From positions 255,726 to 319,725 of the forward strand of contig JBDHTQ010000001.1 in NCBI GenBank assembly GCA_039808765.1: DNA of 64,000 bases. The letters are read 5' to 3'. The position numbers and the translations under genes are program-made. Shown here in pieces: positions 1-7,909 of this stretch. Within the stretch, counting starts at the first letter, position 1. The number at the start of each line of letters is the position of its first letter. Source of the stretch: JBDHTQ01 sp039808765 (GTDB lineage: Bacteria > Pseudomonadota > Alphaproteobacteria > UBA2400). The notes under the pieces were generated by a model. It saw only the letters and a list, made by a program, of their open reading frames with translations. It made no database searches and was not told where the DNA came from.

Positions 1-167
1 ATGATGTAAGATGCATAGTTGATAAGAATCGGCGTATCTTTGATGTTGCGACCAACGTTTGCGAGCGATGATGACAACTGATCGCTTGTTTGTGCAAACG
101 CGGGCTCAACTGCAAGCACCGCAAGTACTGCTAAAACAGCAGTGGAGAGGAGGTATTTCGCTTTCAT
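1..167 (-). CDS. Partial small secreted/membrane protein, IcmD/DotP-like (T4SS) candidate
   Basis: This is the N-terminal 55 codons of a gene that runs off the left edge. It starts at an ATG preceded by GAAAGGA. Residues 1-25 form a signal peptide or first membrane segment (MKAKYLLSTAVLAV, ending EPAFA|Q). After it comes QTSDQLSSSLANVGRNIKD and then the start of a second hydrophobic stretch, PILINYASYI. Small Dot/Icm and IncI transfer proteins (IcmD/DotP, IcmC/DotE, TraQ/TraR) share this plan: a signal-like segment, a short 'nig' linker, then a 'l...vsYi.G' membrane segment. A DotA/TraY protein at 23.2 kb in the same window makes the assignment more plausible. Only the family-like pattern is visible, so another small exported protein remains possible. 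Confidence 0.45.
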   Translation of the reverse strand, partial: MKAKYLLSTAVLAVLAVLAVEPAFAQTSDQLSSSLANVGRNIKDTPILINYASYI

Positions 168-880
168 GAGATTTTTTCCTTTCACAGTTTGTGAGACATA
201 TCTGTCTTTGTTAACACTTCGTTGACCATACTAAACACGTTATTAAAATTTTTAAAGCCTTATAAAGGAATTTTCATTTAAAATACAAGTGAATTTTTTT
301 AAAACTTGCGGGATATGGTTAACAGGAATTTAGAGGCAATTTTGTTGAAATTCAAAATTTTTTGACTGACTCTCGCTTTTTGTGATGTTTTTTTATGGAG
401 TAACACGCATTCAGCGTGTTCTTTATCATACCTTGAGCGTTATTATGAGCTTGTTCAAATCCGCAGGCATTGCCTACCTACAGACGAGCGTATATCAAAA
501 GGATGCGTGTCCTCAGAAATATTCGTCAAAAGCACGTGGGCTGCTCATGGGTCGTTGTCTCATATCGCAGAGATCCGGAAAGACTTCATCATTGCGACTA
601 AGGTCTATTTTATGAAGATTCGCCATTGTCGCAGTTAAAATTTGAACTTTGCGCATAAAAATCCTTTCAATTTTGACAAGGGCTACTTGCATCTCTGCAC
701 TGTGCTGGGTAGGTAAAATTCTTTATTCATAATAATAATTGAGATTAAATTGTATTTTTCTTTGCTCCACGCAAAAATATTCGCGTTCGTTTAATTTAAG
801 TTGATCTTAATTTTGGTTATTTAAAATTATAGCCAATCCGTGAACAGTTATTTAGAATCACTTGATAAGGAAGTTTGTGT
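168..880. other. Long intergenic region without a convincing gene
   Basis: About 710 AT-rich bases separate two divergently transcribed genes. Several short open frames exist, the longest 77 codons at 382-615. None has a usable ribosome binding site or a recognisable protein pattern. A perfect 7-bp stem with a 5-base loop (AACACGC/GCGTGTT, 402-420) is the only clear structure. It could be a weak terminator or an operator. The region must hold promoters for both flanking genes, but I cannot place one with confidence. Confidence 0.5.
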
Positions 881-1693
881 ATGTTTGAGCAATTTAAAAA
901 TTTTTTTAAAAGGTCAAAAACTGATAAAAATGCAGGGCAAAGAAACCTGTCTTCTCAAAAGCAAGTGAGTGATGAATCAAACAAAAAGATAGATATCATT
1001 ATGCAGGCAGCAATTGCAGAGCGAAGGCAAAAGGACCCTTTAATCGGGGTAAAAATTGGCGCACAGGAATTTTATGCGCAAATTATTAATGTTTTAAAAA
1101 ATGGTCAGGGAACGCGTGTTGAAGACGTGCTGGCTATTATTGGCTCGCTCGCTGGTTATGCTGCACAAATGTCTGTCCATTTGCAAAAAGATCCACCAAA
1201 GTTAAACTGGTTAGGCGCTAAAAATGGAGAAAAGTATGTTATTGGCGACGCGATCAATGCCAATTTATGTGGATCACAATATTCTTTTTATCGCGTAAGC
1301 GGTGCGGGTGTAGAAATGGCTGGGTCTGTTGAGCTTCCTGATATAATAGATATTTATCGGCGTGTTGATGAAAGTATGGGGTGTGATCGCTTTGGTATTC
1401 CAGAAATTGATGACGCTCATCGGCCAAGGTTTTTACCAATTGAGTTTATAAGCCTAATGTGGGGGGAAGTCGTACGACTAACAGAAAAATATACAATCAC
1501 ATTAGATCAATGGAGCCTTTTTTTTGGCTTATTGGGGCAAAGAGCGATTATTGAGGGGAAGGGTGTTATAAATCCAACCTTAGCATTAAAGTTGATGATG
1601 GAATGCGCGGTGCCGATGGCACGGATAGATCCAAGGTTTGACATTAAGGAAGTGATACAGCACATTGAACAAAGAATGCTATCGACCAAGTAG
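881..1693 (+). CDS. Hypothetical protein (270 aa)
   Basis: I do not recognise this protein. An in-frame TTG lies at 875, but the ATG at 881 is preceded at good spacing by AAGGAAG (868-873) and is the better start. There is no signal peptide and no membrane segment. Residues 1-35 are Lys-rich and probably disordered (MFEQFKNFFKRSKTDKN). The rest looks like a compact soluble alpha/beta domain, with a repeated pattern of aromatic and charged residues (WLGAKNGEKYVIGDAINANL, FLPIEFISLMWGEV) and a C-terminal helical part. The reading frame is AT-rich like the next two genes, which suggests a lineage-specific or acquired segment. Its 3' end converges with, and overlaps by 15 bases, the small opposite-strand frame ending at 1679. 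Confidence 0.75.
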   Translation: MFEQFKNFFKRSKTDKNAGQRNLSSQKQVSDESNKKIDIIMQAAIAERRQKDPLIGVKIGAQEFYAQIINVLKNGQGTRVEDVLAIIGSLAGYAAQMSVHLQKDPPKLNWLGAKNGEKYVIGDAINANLCGSQYSFYRVSGAGVEMAGSVELPDIIDIYRRVDESMGCDRFGIPEIDDAHRPRFLPIEFISLMWGEVVRLTEKYTITLDQWSLFFGLLGQRAIIEGKGVINPTLALKLMMECAVPMARIDPRFDIKEVIQHIEQRMLSTK

Positions 1694-1870
1694 TGGCAAT
1701 ACTTCATTGGTGCTCTTGGCAACCCACGTGAGTGTCAATAGCAGAGCATCAGGCAAGCGATTTGCCATCTTCTGATAGCTTGTATGTTCGATAAATGTTT
1801 GTATAGCCCTACATGCCACAATCACACCTATAGTAACGATGTGATTGACACGTTTAGCCATAGCAAACAT
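1679..1870 (-). CDS. Small protein of unknown function (63 aa)
   Basis: This short frame begins at an ATG (MFAMAKRVNHIVTIG) 16 bases after the stop of the upstream gene on the same strand, with AAAGG five bases before the ATG. That arrangement fits translation as the second gene of a two-gene operon. It encodes a basic protein with one hydrophobic stretch (residues about 10-20) and a second mildly hydrophobic stretch (LPDALLLTLTWVAK). No family is recognised. The frame is open further upstream inside the previous gene, but that part lacks protein-like composition. The overlap with the convergent gene lowers confidence. Confidence 0.4.
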   Translation of the reverse strand: MFAMAKRVNHIVTIGVIVACRAIQTFIEHTSYQKMANRLPDALLLTLTWVAKSTNEVLPLLGR

Positions 1871-1886
1871 CAAAACCTTTAAGGGT

Positions 1887-2495
1887 TCATTTTGGGAGTA
1901 GTTTTTTGCCATTTTTAGGATTGCCAGGTTTCTGGGCTTGAATCGATGAAAGCAATTTAATTGCTGCATCTGCAAATTTAACTTCCTCATTTCTTCGAGC
2001 AATAGTCTCTTTTCTGAGAGATTTAAGATCTTCAACATCCTGGTGATCCGTAGCAGAAGCATAAGTTAGTGCAACCCGCAAAGTACGCATATCTTCATGC
2101 GTTTTATGCGCCACAGGCATAAAATCATTAGTTGGACCTGATTTAATAGGTCTTTTATCTTCTATTTTGTCTATAATTCTTAATACTGCCCCATAATATG
2201 CAGCATTAATTAGATGTGCGACTGCACCATTAAATTCACGTGGTTGTTGGGGCCTCTCATCCTTATCAAGGGCTAAATGATAAGGAAACGGCTCAATCGC
2301 ACCTTTTTTCGAGGGACAGCGACATTCTACCCAATCTTGGTATTCAGGTGAAGCCACTACGATTCCATTGATTTGATCTTCATACCCATTAATTGTTGCT
2401 AAAGCATTGTGGCTGGCTTTTGATGTCGAGCTAACGTTATTCATAAGTTTTATAAGGATTTGCAATGGGGTAGGTGGGGTGCGTTTTTTAGGCAT
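1887..2495 (-). CDS. Hypothetical protein (202 aa)
   Basis: This is a soluble protein of unknown function. The chosen start (MPKKRTPPTPLQILIK) has ATAGGAA upstream at normal spacing; an in-frame codon 24 bases earlier lacks one. The N-terminus is basic and Pro-rich. Residues 45-75 hold CRCPSKKG inside a conserved-looking segment, and the C-terminal half is helical and charged (LKSLRKETIARRNEEVKFAD), possibly a short coiled coil ending in a Lys-rich tail. There are no membrane segments. It is probably co-transcribed with the 63-residue frame just downstream. No known family can be named. Confidence 0.7.
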   Translation of the reverse strand: MPKKRTPPTPLQILIKLMNNVSSTSKASHNALATINGYEDQINGIVVASPEYQDWVECRCPSKKGAIEPFPYHLALDKDERPQQPREFNGAVAHLINAAYYGAVLRIIDKIEDKRPIKSGPTNDFMPVAHKTHEDMRTLRVALTYASATDHQDVEDLKSLRKETIARRNEEVKFADAAIKLLSSIQAQKPGNPKNGKKLLPK

Positions 2496-2584
2496 GATTT
2501 TAAAATTCCTATCATTCAAATTAAGATAAAAATTTTATAACAATTAAACTACTAACACTTCAATCACAAAAAATAATATTATAG

Positions 2585-3535
2585 TTAAAGCCCCTTTTGC
2601 CCGATATTTAAGAACTTTTCACGACGCTGAGCGATCAATTTTTTGGCGTCTAAAGCAAGTAATTCTTTGCATGTTTGTTCAATTGTTTTGCCGACTCGCT
2701 CGATCACTGTTGCGCGGTTGCGGTGAGCTCCTCCCACATCTTCGGCTATAATGCCATCAATTACACCCAATTGCAGCAGGTCCTGTGCTGTTAAGCGCAA
2801 TGCGCTTGCCGCATCAACTGCGTGCTGAGCGCTACGCCATAGAATCGATGCGCAGCCTTCAGGCGAGATCACGGAATATATAGCGTGTTCAAGCATCATC
2901 ACGCGGTCAGCCGCAGCGATGGCAATAGCGCCACCTGAGCCACCCTCACCGATTACAATACTGATGAGTGGCACTTTGACCCTTAGACAGGTCTCAATAC
3001 TTTTGGCGATTGCTTCAGCTTGGCCGCGCTCTTCCGCACCAACGCCTGGGTATGCCCCAGCTGTGTCAACAAAAGTGACAATGGGCAGGTGAAAGCGCTC
3101 TGCAAGATTCATCAAACGCTGGGCTTTGCGATAGCCCTCCGGCATTGCCATGCCAAAATTATGATAGACGCGGGATTCAGTATCGTGGCCACGTTCTTGT
3201 CCAATCACAACAACAGGCTGTTTGCCAATGCGACCAATTCCACCAAGGATCGCACGATCCTCGGAGTAGTGACGGTCGCCTGCCAACGGCTGATAATCGC
3301 GCACCAACGCCTCAATGTAATCTTTGGCGTGGGGGCGACTGGGGTGGCGCGCCACTTGCACTTTTTGCGCAGGTGTAAGTTTTGTGTAAGAATCCTTTAA
3401 AAGACGATCAATCTTCTTCTGCAGGCGAGAAACTTCATCAACGATGTTCAGGTCACCTTTGGAGGTGAGGCGGCGCAACTCTTCGATCTTGGCTTCCAGC
3501 TCAATGATGTGTTGCTCGAAATCTAAATTTGTCAT
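2585..3535 (-). CDS. accA: Acetyl-CoA carboxylase carboxyltransferase subunit alpha
   Basis: AccA pairs with AccD to transfer the carboxyl group from carboxybiotin to acetyl-CoA, giving malonyl-CoA, the committed step of fatty-acid synthesis in the cytoplasm. The 316-residue length is normal for the family. Recognisable features are the helical N-terminus (ELEAKIEELRRL), the RPHAKDYI segment, the crotonase-fold core with FVDTAGAYPGVGAEERGQ, and the oxyanion region IGEGGSGGAIAIAAADRV followed by YSVISPEGCASILW. The gene stands alone; accD and fabD are not nearby. No Shine-Dalgarno sequence precedes the ATG. Instead a TATAGC box ends eight bases upstream, suggesting a leaderless transcript. Confidence 0.97.
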   Translation of the reverse strand: MTNLDFEQHIIELEAKIEELRRLTSKGDLNIVDEVSRLQKKIDRLLKDSYTKLTPAQKVQVARHPSRPHAKDYIEALVRDYQPLAGDRHYSEDRAILGGIGRIGKQPVVVIGQERGHDTESRVYHNFGMAMPEGYRKAQRLMNLAERFHLPIVTFVDTAGAYPGVGAEERGQAEAIAKSIETCLRVKVPLISIVIGEGGSGGAIAIAAADRVMMLEHAIYSVISPEGCASILWRSAQHAVDAASALRLTAQDLLQLGVIDGIIAEDVGGAHRNRATVIERVGKTIEQTCKELLALDAKKLIAQRREKFLNIGQKGL

Positions 3536-3542
3536 GGTCTAG

Positions 3543-3548
3543 GCTATA
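3543..3548 (-). promoter_or_regulatory. Candidate -10 box of accA (leaderless start)
   Basis: On the minus strand the sequence reads CATATAGCCTAGACC directly before the accA ATG. The TATAGC hexamer is seven bases from the ATG, which places the expected transcription start on or next to the A of the start codon. A weak -35 candidate (TTGCAT) lies 19 bases further upstream. The call rests on spacing and on the absence of a ribosome binding site. Confidence 0.4.
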
Positions 3549-3620
3549 TGAACGATTTTGAGAGAGGATGCAAGATGCTCACGAAAAAGAACATCTTAAC
3601 TTTACCTATTGGTGAGATAT

Positions 3621-4208
3621 TTACGCATCGTCCGTCTCGGCATTGATCTTATGATAGGCCTGAATAATCGGGCCATTCTCATCAAAGGCATGACACGTAT
3701 TCTTCAAAACATTTGCGCGAGAGGCCATCCCACTCGTTTTTTTGCTATGGGGATCATGCTTTAATGCCTCTTGACGTGCGAGATAGGGAAAAATCGTTTG
3801 AAAGGCAGTTGTAGCAATCGGGCCGAGTAACTCGGTCAGGTGTGTGCAACCGTGGATACCACTTAACCGCTCTTTGAGAGCGCGTGTCCAGCCACGCCCG
3901 ATTTTTAAGCCAACCACAGCCTGATAGGCAGGGGAGATTTGCGGGCAGATTTCAGGAAAAGGTGATGAATCCGTGACGGCTTGAATCGCTTTAACTTCCA
4001 GATCGTCATCAACTGTCAGGCGAATCCACATGTCATGCACAGCGGCACCGGCTGGAACATCGCCGCGATAATCTGTAATAAAACTGTATGTTTTGGTGTC
4101 GGTAATTCGGCCTTCGATATCCCATAATCCATCTTCGCGACGATAGCCGTGGCATTGAACCGCTCTTGAATGAATAAGATCACGATCAATCGGGGGCAAA
4201 AGCGGCAT
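3621..4208 (-). CDS. DUF2889-family protein
   Basis: This 195-residue protein matches the layout of the DUF2889 family: MPLLPPIDRDLIHSRAV at the N-terminus (small beta-rich proteins beginning with a His/Arg pair), then a segment that reads 'R.DG.WDIEG.I.D.K.Y' and 'G..VHDMWIRLTVDDDL.V', and a C-terminal region with the invariant-looking CTHLTELL. The family has no established biochemical role. I start at 4208 because AAGGAGA precedes that ATG. The open frame extends 44 codons further upstream, but without an adequate start signal. No signal peptide or membrane segment is seen. It is transcribed away from the CorC-like gene and towards accA. Confidence 0.85.
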   Translation of the reverse strand: MPLLPPIDRDLIHSRAVQCHGYRREDGLWDIEGRITDTKTYSFITDYRGDVPAGAAVHDMWIRLTVDDDLEVKAIQAVTDSSPFPEICPQISPAYQAVVGLKIGRGWTRALKERLSGIHGCTHLTELLGPIATTAFQTIFPYLARQEALKHDPHSKKTSGMASRANVLKNTCHAFDENGPIIQAYHKINAETDDA

Positions 4209-4368
4209 ACAGGTCTCCTTACGTGTTTGTGGGGTTGGTAAAGCAGATATCCAACCTAGGTTTAGCGGTATTGTTTCCGCTTGAGAAGACTTAAAAGTCA
4301 ATGAATTCAAGATAATTAGTGTTTTTATGAAAGTTCCCACTTGTCATATTAGTGATTAGTGGCTAGTA

Positions 4369-5706
4369 ATGTCGCGCTATGTGTTAACGGGAGGCCCCAC
4401 ACACCCCATGTATACCGCCCTGATCGCTTTTGCGCTCGTGACGTTAATTGTTTCTTTTCTTTGTTCAATGTGGGAGGCAGTTTTACTCAGTATTTCACCG
4501 TCCTATACCCACATCAAATTGAATGAAGGGGGGCGGGTCGGCCTGCTTCTGGAAGAATTTAAGCTCAATATTGACCGTCCTTTAGCGGCTATTTTGACGA
4601 TGAACACATTTGCTCATACGATTGGCGCTGTGGGCGTTGGTCAGCAAGCTGCCATGATCTGGACAAATTCCAACCCCTTCATGACCGGTGTTGTGGTGCC
4701 TTTGGGAATGACAATGGCGATCTTGTTGTTGTCGGAAATTGTGCCCAAGACCATTGCAGCCAGTAACTGGCGGGCTTTGGCTCCTTTTACTGTGCGTTCA
4801 CTGGCGCTTTTGATTCTGATTTTATCGCCCATTGTCTGGCTTTGTCAGATCATTACCAAAGCATTTAGCCAAGAGGGTGAAAAAAGTGTTTTCAGCCGTT
4901 CAGACTTTTTGGCGTTGGCAGAAATCGGTTCTCAAGAAGGTCATCTTGATACAACGGAATCAAAGTTTATTCAAAACCTGCTGAATTTTAAGACGTTTGT
5001 TGCCAAGGATGTCATGACCCCACGCACCGTTGCTGTTACTGCATCGGAAGATATGACCTTGCGCGAATTCTATGACATTCAGGAAGAACTTGTTTTTTCG
5101 CGTGTGCCAATCTGGCAGGATGGCGAAAAAGATATTATCACTGGCTATGTTCTCAAAGACCATGTTCTTGAAGAATTGGTTGAGGGTGAAGAAGACAAAC
5201 CGCTTAAAAGCTTGAAGCGTGATATCATTGTGGTCGAAGAAGATTACGGCATTCTTGACCTTTTCAACGACTTTATCCAAAAACGCGAGCAAATTGCATT
5301 GGTTGTTGATAAATTCGGCGGAATGTCTGGCATCATTACGATGGAAGATATTGTTGAAACACTGCTGGGGGCCGAAATTGTCGACGAAACCGATGATGAG
5401 GTTGATATGCAGGCGCTTGCACGCAAAAATTGGCGCAATCGTTATCGCAAAACAGAAATCAAACGTCGTGCCAGCACGATGGCTTCGCTCACATTGCCGT
5501 TAACGGGGCATGAAGCGCAAGCCGTGATTGATCAAGTTGCGATCGAAGATGAGATGAGTCTTGACCTTCAGGATCAGCACGATGATGAGCAATTCCCTGA
5601 TGAAGAGAATGATACGCAGTCTGCACGTCCTGATCAATCTGAAGATCAAGAAGAAAAACTTGCGTTGATTGCGCTGCAGAACGAGTCGAAAAGCTCATCC
5701 CTCTAA
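4369..5706 (+). CDS. CNNM/CorC-type transporter (DUF21 + CBS pair)
   Basis: This is an inner-membrane protein of the CNNM/CorC/TlyC group, linked to Mg2+ or Co2+ efflux and membrane stress. Residues about 13-165 form the DUF21 domain with four hydrophobic segments; AILLLSEIVPKTIAASNW is a family hallmark. Residues about 205-345 are the paired CBS domains (VMTPRTVAVTASED; VVDKFGGMSGIITMEDIVE), which bind adenosine nucleotides. Most relatives have a C-terminal transporter-associated domain. Here the last 100 residues are instead acidic and disordered (DEVDMQALARKNWRNRYRK, then many Asp/Glu/Gln). A start at 4408 (MYTALIAF), after GGGAGG, is an alternative. The 3' side carries a tandem pair of palindromic elements. 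Confidence 0.9.
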   Translation: MSRYVLTGGPTHPMYTALIAFALVTLIVSFLCSMWEAVLLSISPSYTHIKLNEGGRVGLLLEEFKLNIDRPLAAILTMNTFAHTIGAVGVGQQAAMIWTNSNPFMTGVVVPLGMTMAILLLSEIVPKTIAASNWRALAPFTVRSLALLILILSPIVWLCQIITKAFSQEGEKSVFSRSDFLALAEIGSQEGHLDTTESKFIQNLLNFKTFVAKDVMTPRTVAVTASEDMTLREFYDIQEELVFSRVPIWQDGEKDIITGYVLKDHVLEELVEGEEDKPLKSLKRDIIVVEEDYGILDLFNDFIQKREQIALVVDKFGGMSGIITMEDIVETLLGAEIVDETDDEVDMQALARKNWRNRYRKTEIKRRASTMASLTLPLTGHEAQAVIDQVAIEDEMSLDLQDQHDDEQFPDEENDTQSARPDQSEDQEEKLALIALQNESKSSSL

Positions 5707-5718
5707 ACAGCTTTTTTT

Positions 5719-5920
5719 AAACGAGAGCGCCTCCCCGAACAAGGATGCACTCTCTTTTATTCTTCTGACGCAAATGCGTCGTCAAAGATGGTCTCTACGC
5801 GCCCATCTTTTCGGGATTTAAACGAGAGCGCCTCCCCGAACAAGGATGCACTCTCTTTTATTCTTTTGACGCAAATGCGTCGTCAAAGATGGTCTCTACG
5901 CGCCCATCTTTTCGGGATTT
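5719..5920. repeat. Two tandem copies of a 101-bp three-hairpin element
   Basis: Two units, 5719-5819 and 5820-5920, are identical except for one base (TTCTGACG versus TTTTGACG). Each holds three inverted repeats in order: an imperfect 12-bp stem GAGAGCGCCTCC/GGATGCACTCTC followed by TTTTATT, which is terminator-like; the palindrome GACGCAAATGCGTC; and AAAGATGG/CCATCTTT. Each ends with TTTTCGGGATTT. The pair sits between the convergent CorC-like gene and purC. Diverged relatives occur at 14961-15057 and 41458-41520, and a 3' fragment at 19133-19152. Confidence 0.9.
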
Positions 5921-5944
5921 GCTATGGAGATTCAATGTGTAAGG

Positions 5945-6703
5945 CTAAATATACTGGTCAGCGGGGCCAACTTCAGGTGCAATTCCTAAGCGTCGGGCAA
6001 CTTCTTGATAAGCTCCGGCGACTTTTGAGTGGTCGGTTTTAAGGCGATCGTGATCATACGTTACATTTGTTTTAAGATCCCATAGTCGACAATTATCTGG
6101 ACTTATTTCATCAGCCAATAAAATGCGTGGCTCATCGTCTTCCCAGTAGCGGCCAAACTCACAGCGAAAATCAACCAAACGCAGGCCCGCTCCCAAAAAA
6201 AGGCCTGATAGATAGTCATTTATACGTAATGACAAGGCAATCATTTCATCTAAATCTTCAGGCTCGGCCCAGTTGAAGCAGGTGATATGCTCTTCTGTAA
6301 CCATGGGGCGCGCTTTCAGGGCTTTGTAATAAAACTCGATGATGGAGCGCGGCAGAATTGTACCGTTGGGAATATCTAAACGCTCGCTAAACGTTCCAGC
6401 AGCAACATTTCGCACAACCACCTCAATGGGAATGATTTCTACTTGTTTAATCAGTTGTTCGCGCATGTTCAGGCGTCGCACGAGGTGCGTGGGAATGCCC
6501 ATCTCGTTTAGTCTGCTCATTAAATATTCGGAAATACGGTTTGTGAGTACGCCTTTACCAGAAATGATTTCTTTTACAGGGGGCTTGCCGGTTGCATGAA
6601 TGCATGAATCATCTTTAAAATACTGAATGAGGGTGCCAGGTTCTGGACCCTCAAAGAGAATTTTGTTTTTGCCTTCATAGATGCGCTTACGTCGGGTGCT
6701 CAT
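5945..6703 (-). CDS. purC: Phosphoribosylaminoimidazole-succinocarboxamide synthase
   Basis: PurC (SAICAR synthetase) joins CAIR and aspartate using ATP in de novo purine synthesis. At 252 residues the size is normal for bacterial PurC. The N-terminal ATP-binding part shows RKRIYEGKNKILFEGPEPGT and FKDDSC. Further motifs are GKGVLTNRISEYLMSRL, VVRNVAAGTFSERL, and near the C-terminus LVDFRCEFGR followed by LADEISPDNCRLWD, which binds substrate and Mg2+. No Shine-Dalgarno sequence precedes the ATG; a TATAG box ends about seven bases upstream, so the transcript may be leaderless. The gene follows the secreted-protein gene on the same strand at 40 bases but may have its own promoter. Confidence 0.97.
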   Translation of the reverse strand: MSTRRKRIYEGKNKILFEGPEPGTLIQYFKDDSCIHATGKPPVKEIISGKGVLTNRISEYLMSRLNEMGIPTHLVRRLNMREQLIKQVEIIPIEVVVRNVAAGTFSERLDIPNGTILPRSIIEFYYKALKARPMVTEEHITCFNWAEPEDLDEMIALSLRINDYLSGLFLGAGLRLVDFRCEFGRYWEDDEPRILLADEISPDNCRLWDLKTNVTYDHDRLKTDHSKVAGAYQEVARRLGIAPEVGPADQYI

Positions 6704-6742
6704 GGCATCTCTATAGCAAGGTCTGGGCCTAAATAAAACGAA

Positions 6743-7138
6743 TTATTGCGCTGTGTTTGCGGCTTCAGGCATAGCAGCTTCTGCAGGCATGACAGGATCA
6801 ACCGGACCAGAAGCGTTTGAATTCTGGGATTTTGGTTGTGTAGGAGCTGCAAATTTCTTCGCTAAACGCTCACACTCATCCTTACTTGGGCGCTTCATTG
6901 TTGGAGTTGGGTCGCTTTTGAGGTTACACAGATTGGCTTTAAATCGATCCATCATATCCTGTTGTGTGGGTATACCTCCCGTTTGAGGTACGTCTGACGG
7001 CTGCCCTGACCCACCAAAATAGCCTGATTCAGAGGTGGACGCATAAGCCTGAGAAGATAAAACAAACCCTGCTACCGCAGAGGTAAGGCAAAGGAAAAAA
7101 GCAAATGAGCTAATCCAAACGGTAGCGTTTTTTTTCAT
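6743..7138 (-). CDS. Small secreted protein of unknown function (131 aa)
   Basis: A clear Sec signal peptide covers residues 1-33 (basic MKKN, hydrophobic core FAFFLCLTSAVAGFVLSS, cleavage after QAYA). The mature part is about 98 residues, rich in Gly, Pro, Ser and Ala. It has one short ordered-looking segment (QQDMMDRFKANLCNLKSD, then SKDECERLAKKF) holding the only two mature Cys residues, which could form a disulfide bond. The tail is disordered. It starts three bases after the stop of a 49-codon gene, so the two form an operon. No family is recognised; a periplasmic or surface role is inferred from the signal peptide only. Confidence 0.75.
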   Translation of the reverse strand: MKKNATVWISSFAFFLCLTSAVAGFVLSSQAYASTSESGYFGGSGQPSDVPQTGGIPTQQDMMDRFKANLCNLKSDPTPTMKRPSKDECERLAKKFAAPTQPKSQNSNASGPVDPVMPAEAAMPEAANTAQ

Positions 7139-7141
7139 TTT

Positions 7142-7291
7142 TTACCCCGCGTAAAATATGTCGTAAGTCGGTTTTTTTTGTGCGTGAGGCTGAGCAACGG
7201 CCATCGCACTAGGTCTCGGCCCCTCTTCATTAAACATATCACGAGCAGCGGTCGTAGGGGAAGTGCTATTTAAAGATCTTTTGGGAATCAT
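7142..7291 (-). CDS. Small hypothetical protein (49 aa)
   Basis: This short gene has a strong ribosome binding site (AAAAGGAG, spacing about six) before an ATG and reads MIPKRSLNSTSPTTAARDMF..., ending KPTYDIFYAG. It is hydrophilic, with no signal peptide or membrane segment. Its stop is three bases before the ATG of the secreted-protein gene, so the pair is co-transcribed and may be translationally coupled. No family is recognised. The start signal and tight spacing are the evidence that it is real. Confidence 0.6.
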   Translation of the reverse strand: MIPKRSLNSTSPTTAARDMFNEEGPRPSAMAVAQPHAQKKPTYDIFYAG

Positions 7292-7401
7292 TTTTTACTC
7301 CTTTTATAACCCTATCTTAATAAAAAAGATGGCCGAAAACCAGAAGTTATGGTTTAGATTTATTTAAAATTTGATCGACCAACTTAACCAACATGATGTA
7401 A

Positions 7402-7833
7402 ATGACTACCAAACAAGACAATTTCTTTCTGCAAAAGGTTACGGATGATTTTTCTTTTTTAGAAGAATGGGAAGATCGCTATGCATATCTTATTGATTTA
7501 GGAAAAAAATTAGAGCCTTTGCCAGAGAGTGCTTATCGCGATGTAAACAAAGTGACAGGCTGTATGAGCCAGGTGTGGCTACTGATCGAAAAAGGCGAAG
7601 GGGGCAAAATTATTCTTAAAGGCGATAGCGATGCAGTTATTGTAAAAGGGTTGATTGCTTTACTGATCGGCATTTATGCTGATCAAGGGGCTTCACAGAT
7701 TGCGCGACTCGATCTTGAGGAAATTTTTACACAACTAGGCTTGAAAGATCATTTATCACCTAGTCGGCGGAACGGTTTTTTCTCGATGGTGGCAAAAATT
7801 AAACAAACGGCACAGTCTCTTGCATCAGGCTGA
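7402..7833 (+). CDS. sufE: SufE-family cysteine desulfurase sulfur acceptor
   Basis: SufE accepts persulfide sulfur from SufS and hands it to the SufBCD scaffold during Fe-S cluster assembly. The protein is 143 residues, the usual size. It shows the family pattern 'W..RY.YLIDLGK.L.PLPE' near residue 25, then VTGCMSQVW with the acceptor Cys at residue 54. Late in the protein is a helical segment ending FFSMVAKIKQTA. The rest of the suf operon is not in the window. The gene sits alone between a divergent small operon and the giant coiled-coil gene. Confidence 0.93.
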   Translation: MTTKQDNFFLQKVTDDFSFLEEWEDRYAYLIDLGKKLEPLPESAYRDVNKVTGCMSQVWLLIEKGEGGKIILKGDSDAVIVKGLIALLIGIYADQGASQIARLDLEEIFTQLGLKDHLSPSRRNGFFSMVAKIKQTAQSLASG

Positions 7834-7909
7834 AGCGAGGTAAATAAAAGACTCCCCTAAATGGTCTGAGATTGCTAAGTTAACCCTCAAAATTAACAAG
7901 GTGACGTAC

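Noticed and set aside
402..420. 7-bp stem-loop as a terminator
   Set aside because: No U tract follows on either strand, and no gene ends next to it; it is noted only as a structure.
382..615. 77-codon plus-strand open frame
   Set aside because: No ribosome binding site, no protein-like pattern and it lies in an AT-rich gap. A shorter frame at 503-601 has AAAAGG directly against its ATG with no spacing, so it was also dropped.
1871..2062. Upstream extension of the 63-residue minus-strand frame
   Set aside because: It runs inside the 202-residue gene in another frame and reads as low-quality sequence. The ATG at 1870 after AAAGG is the only start supported.
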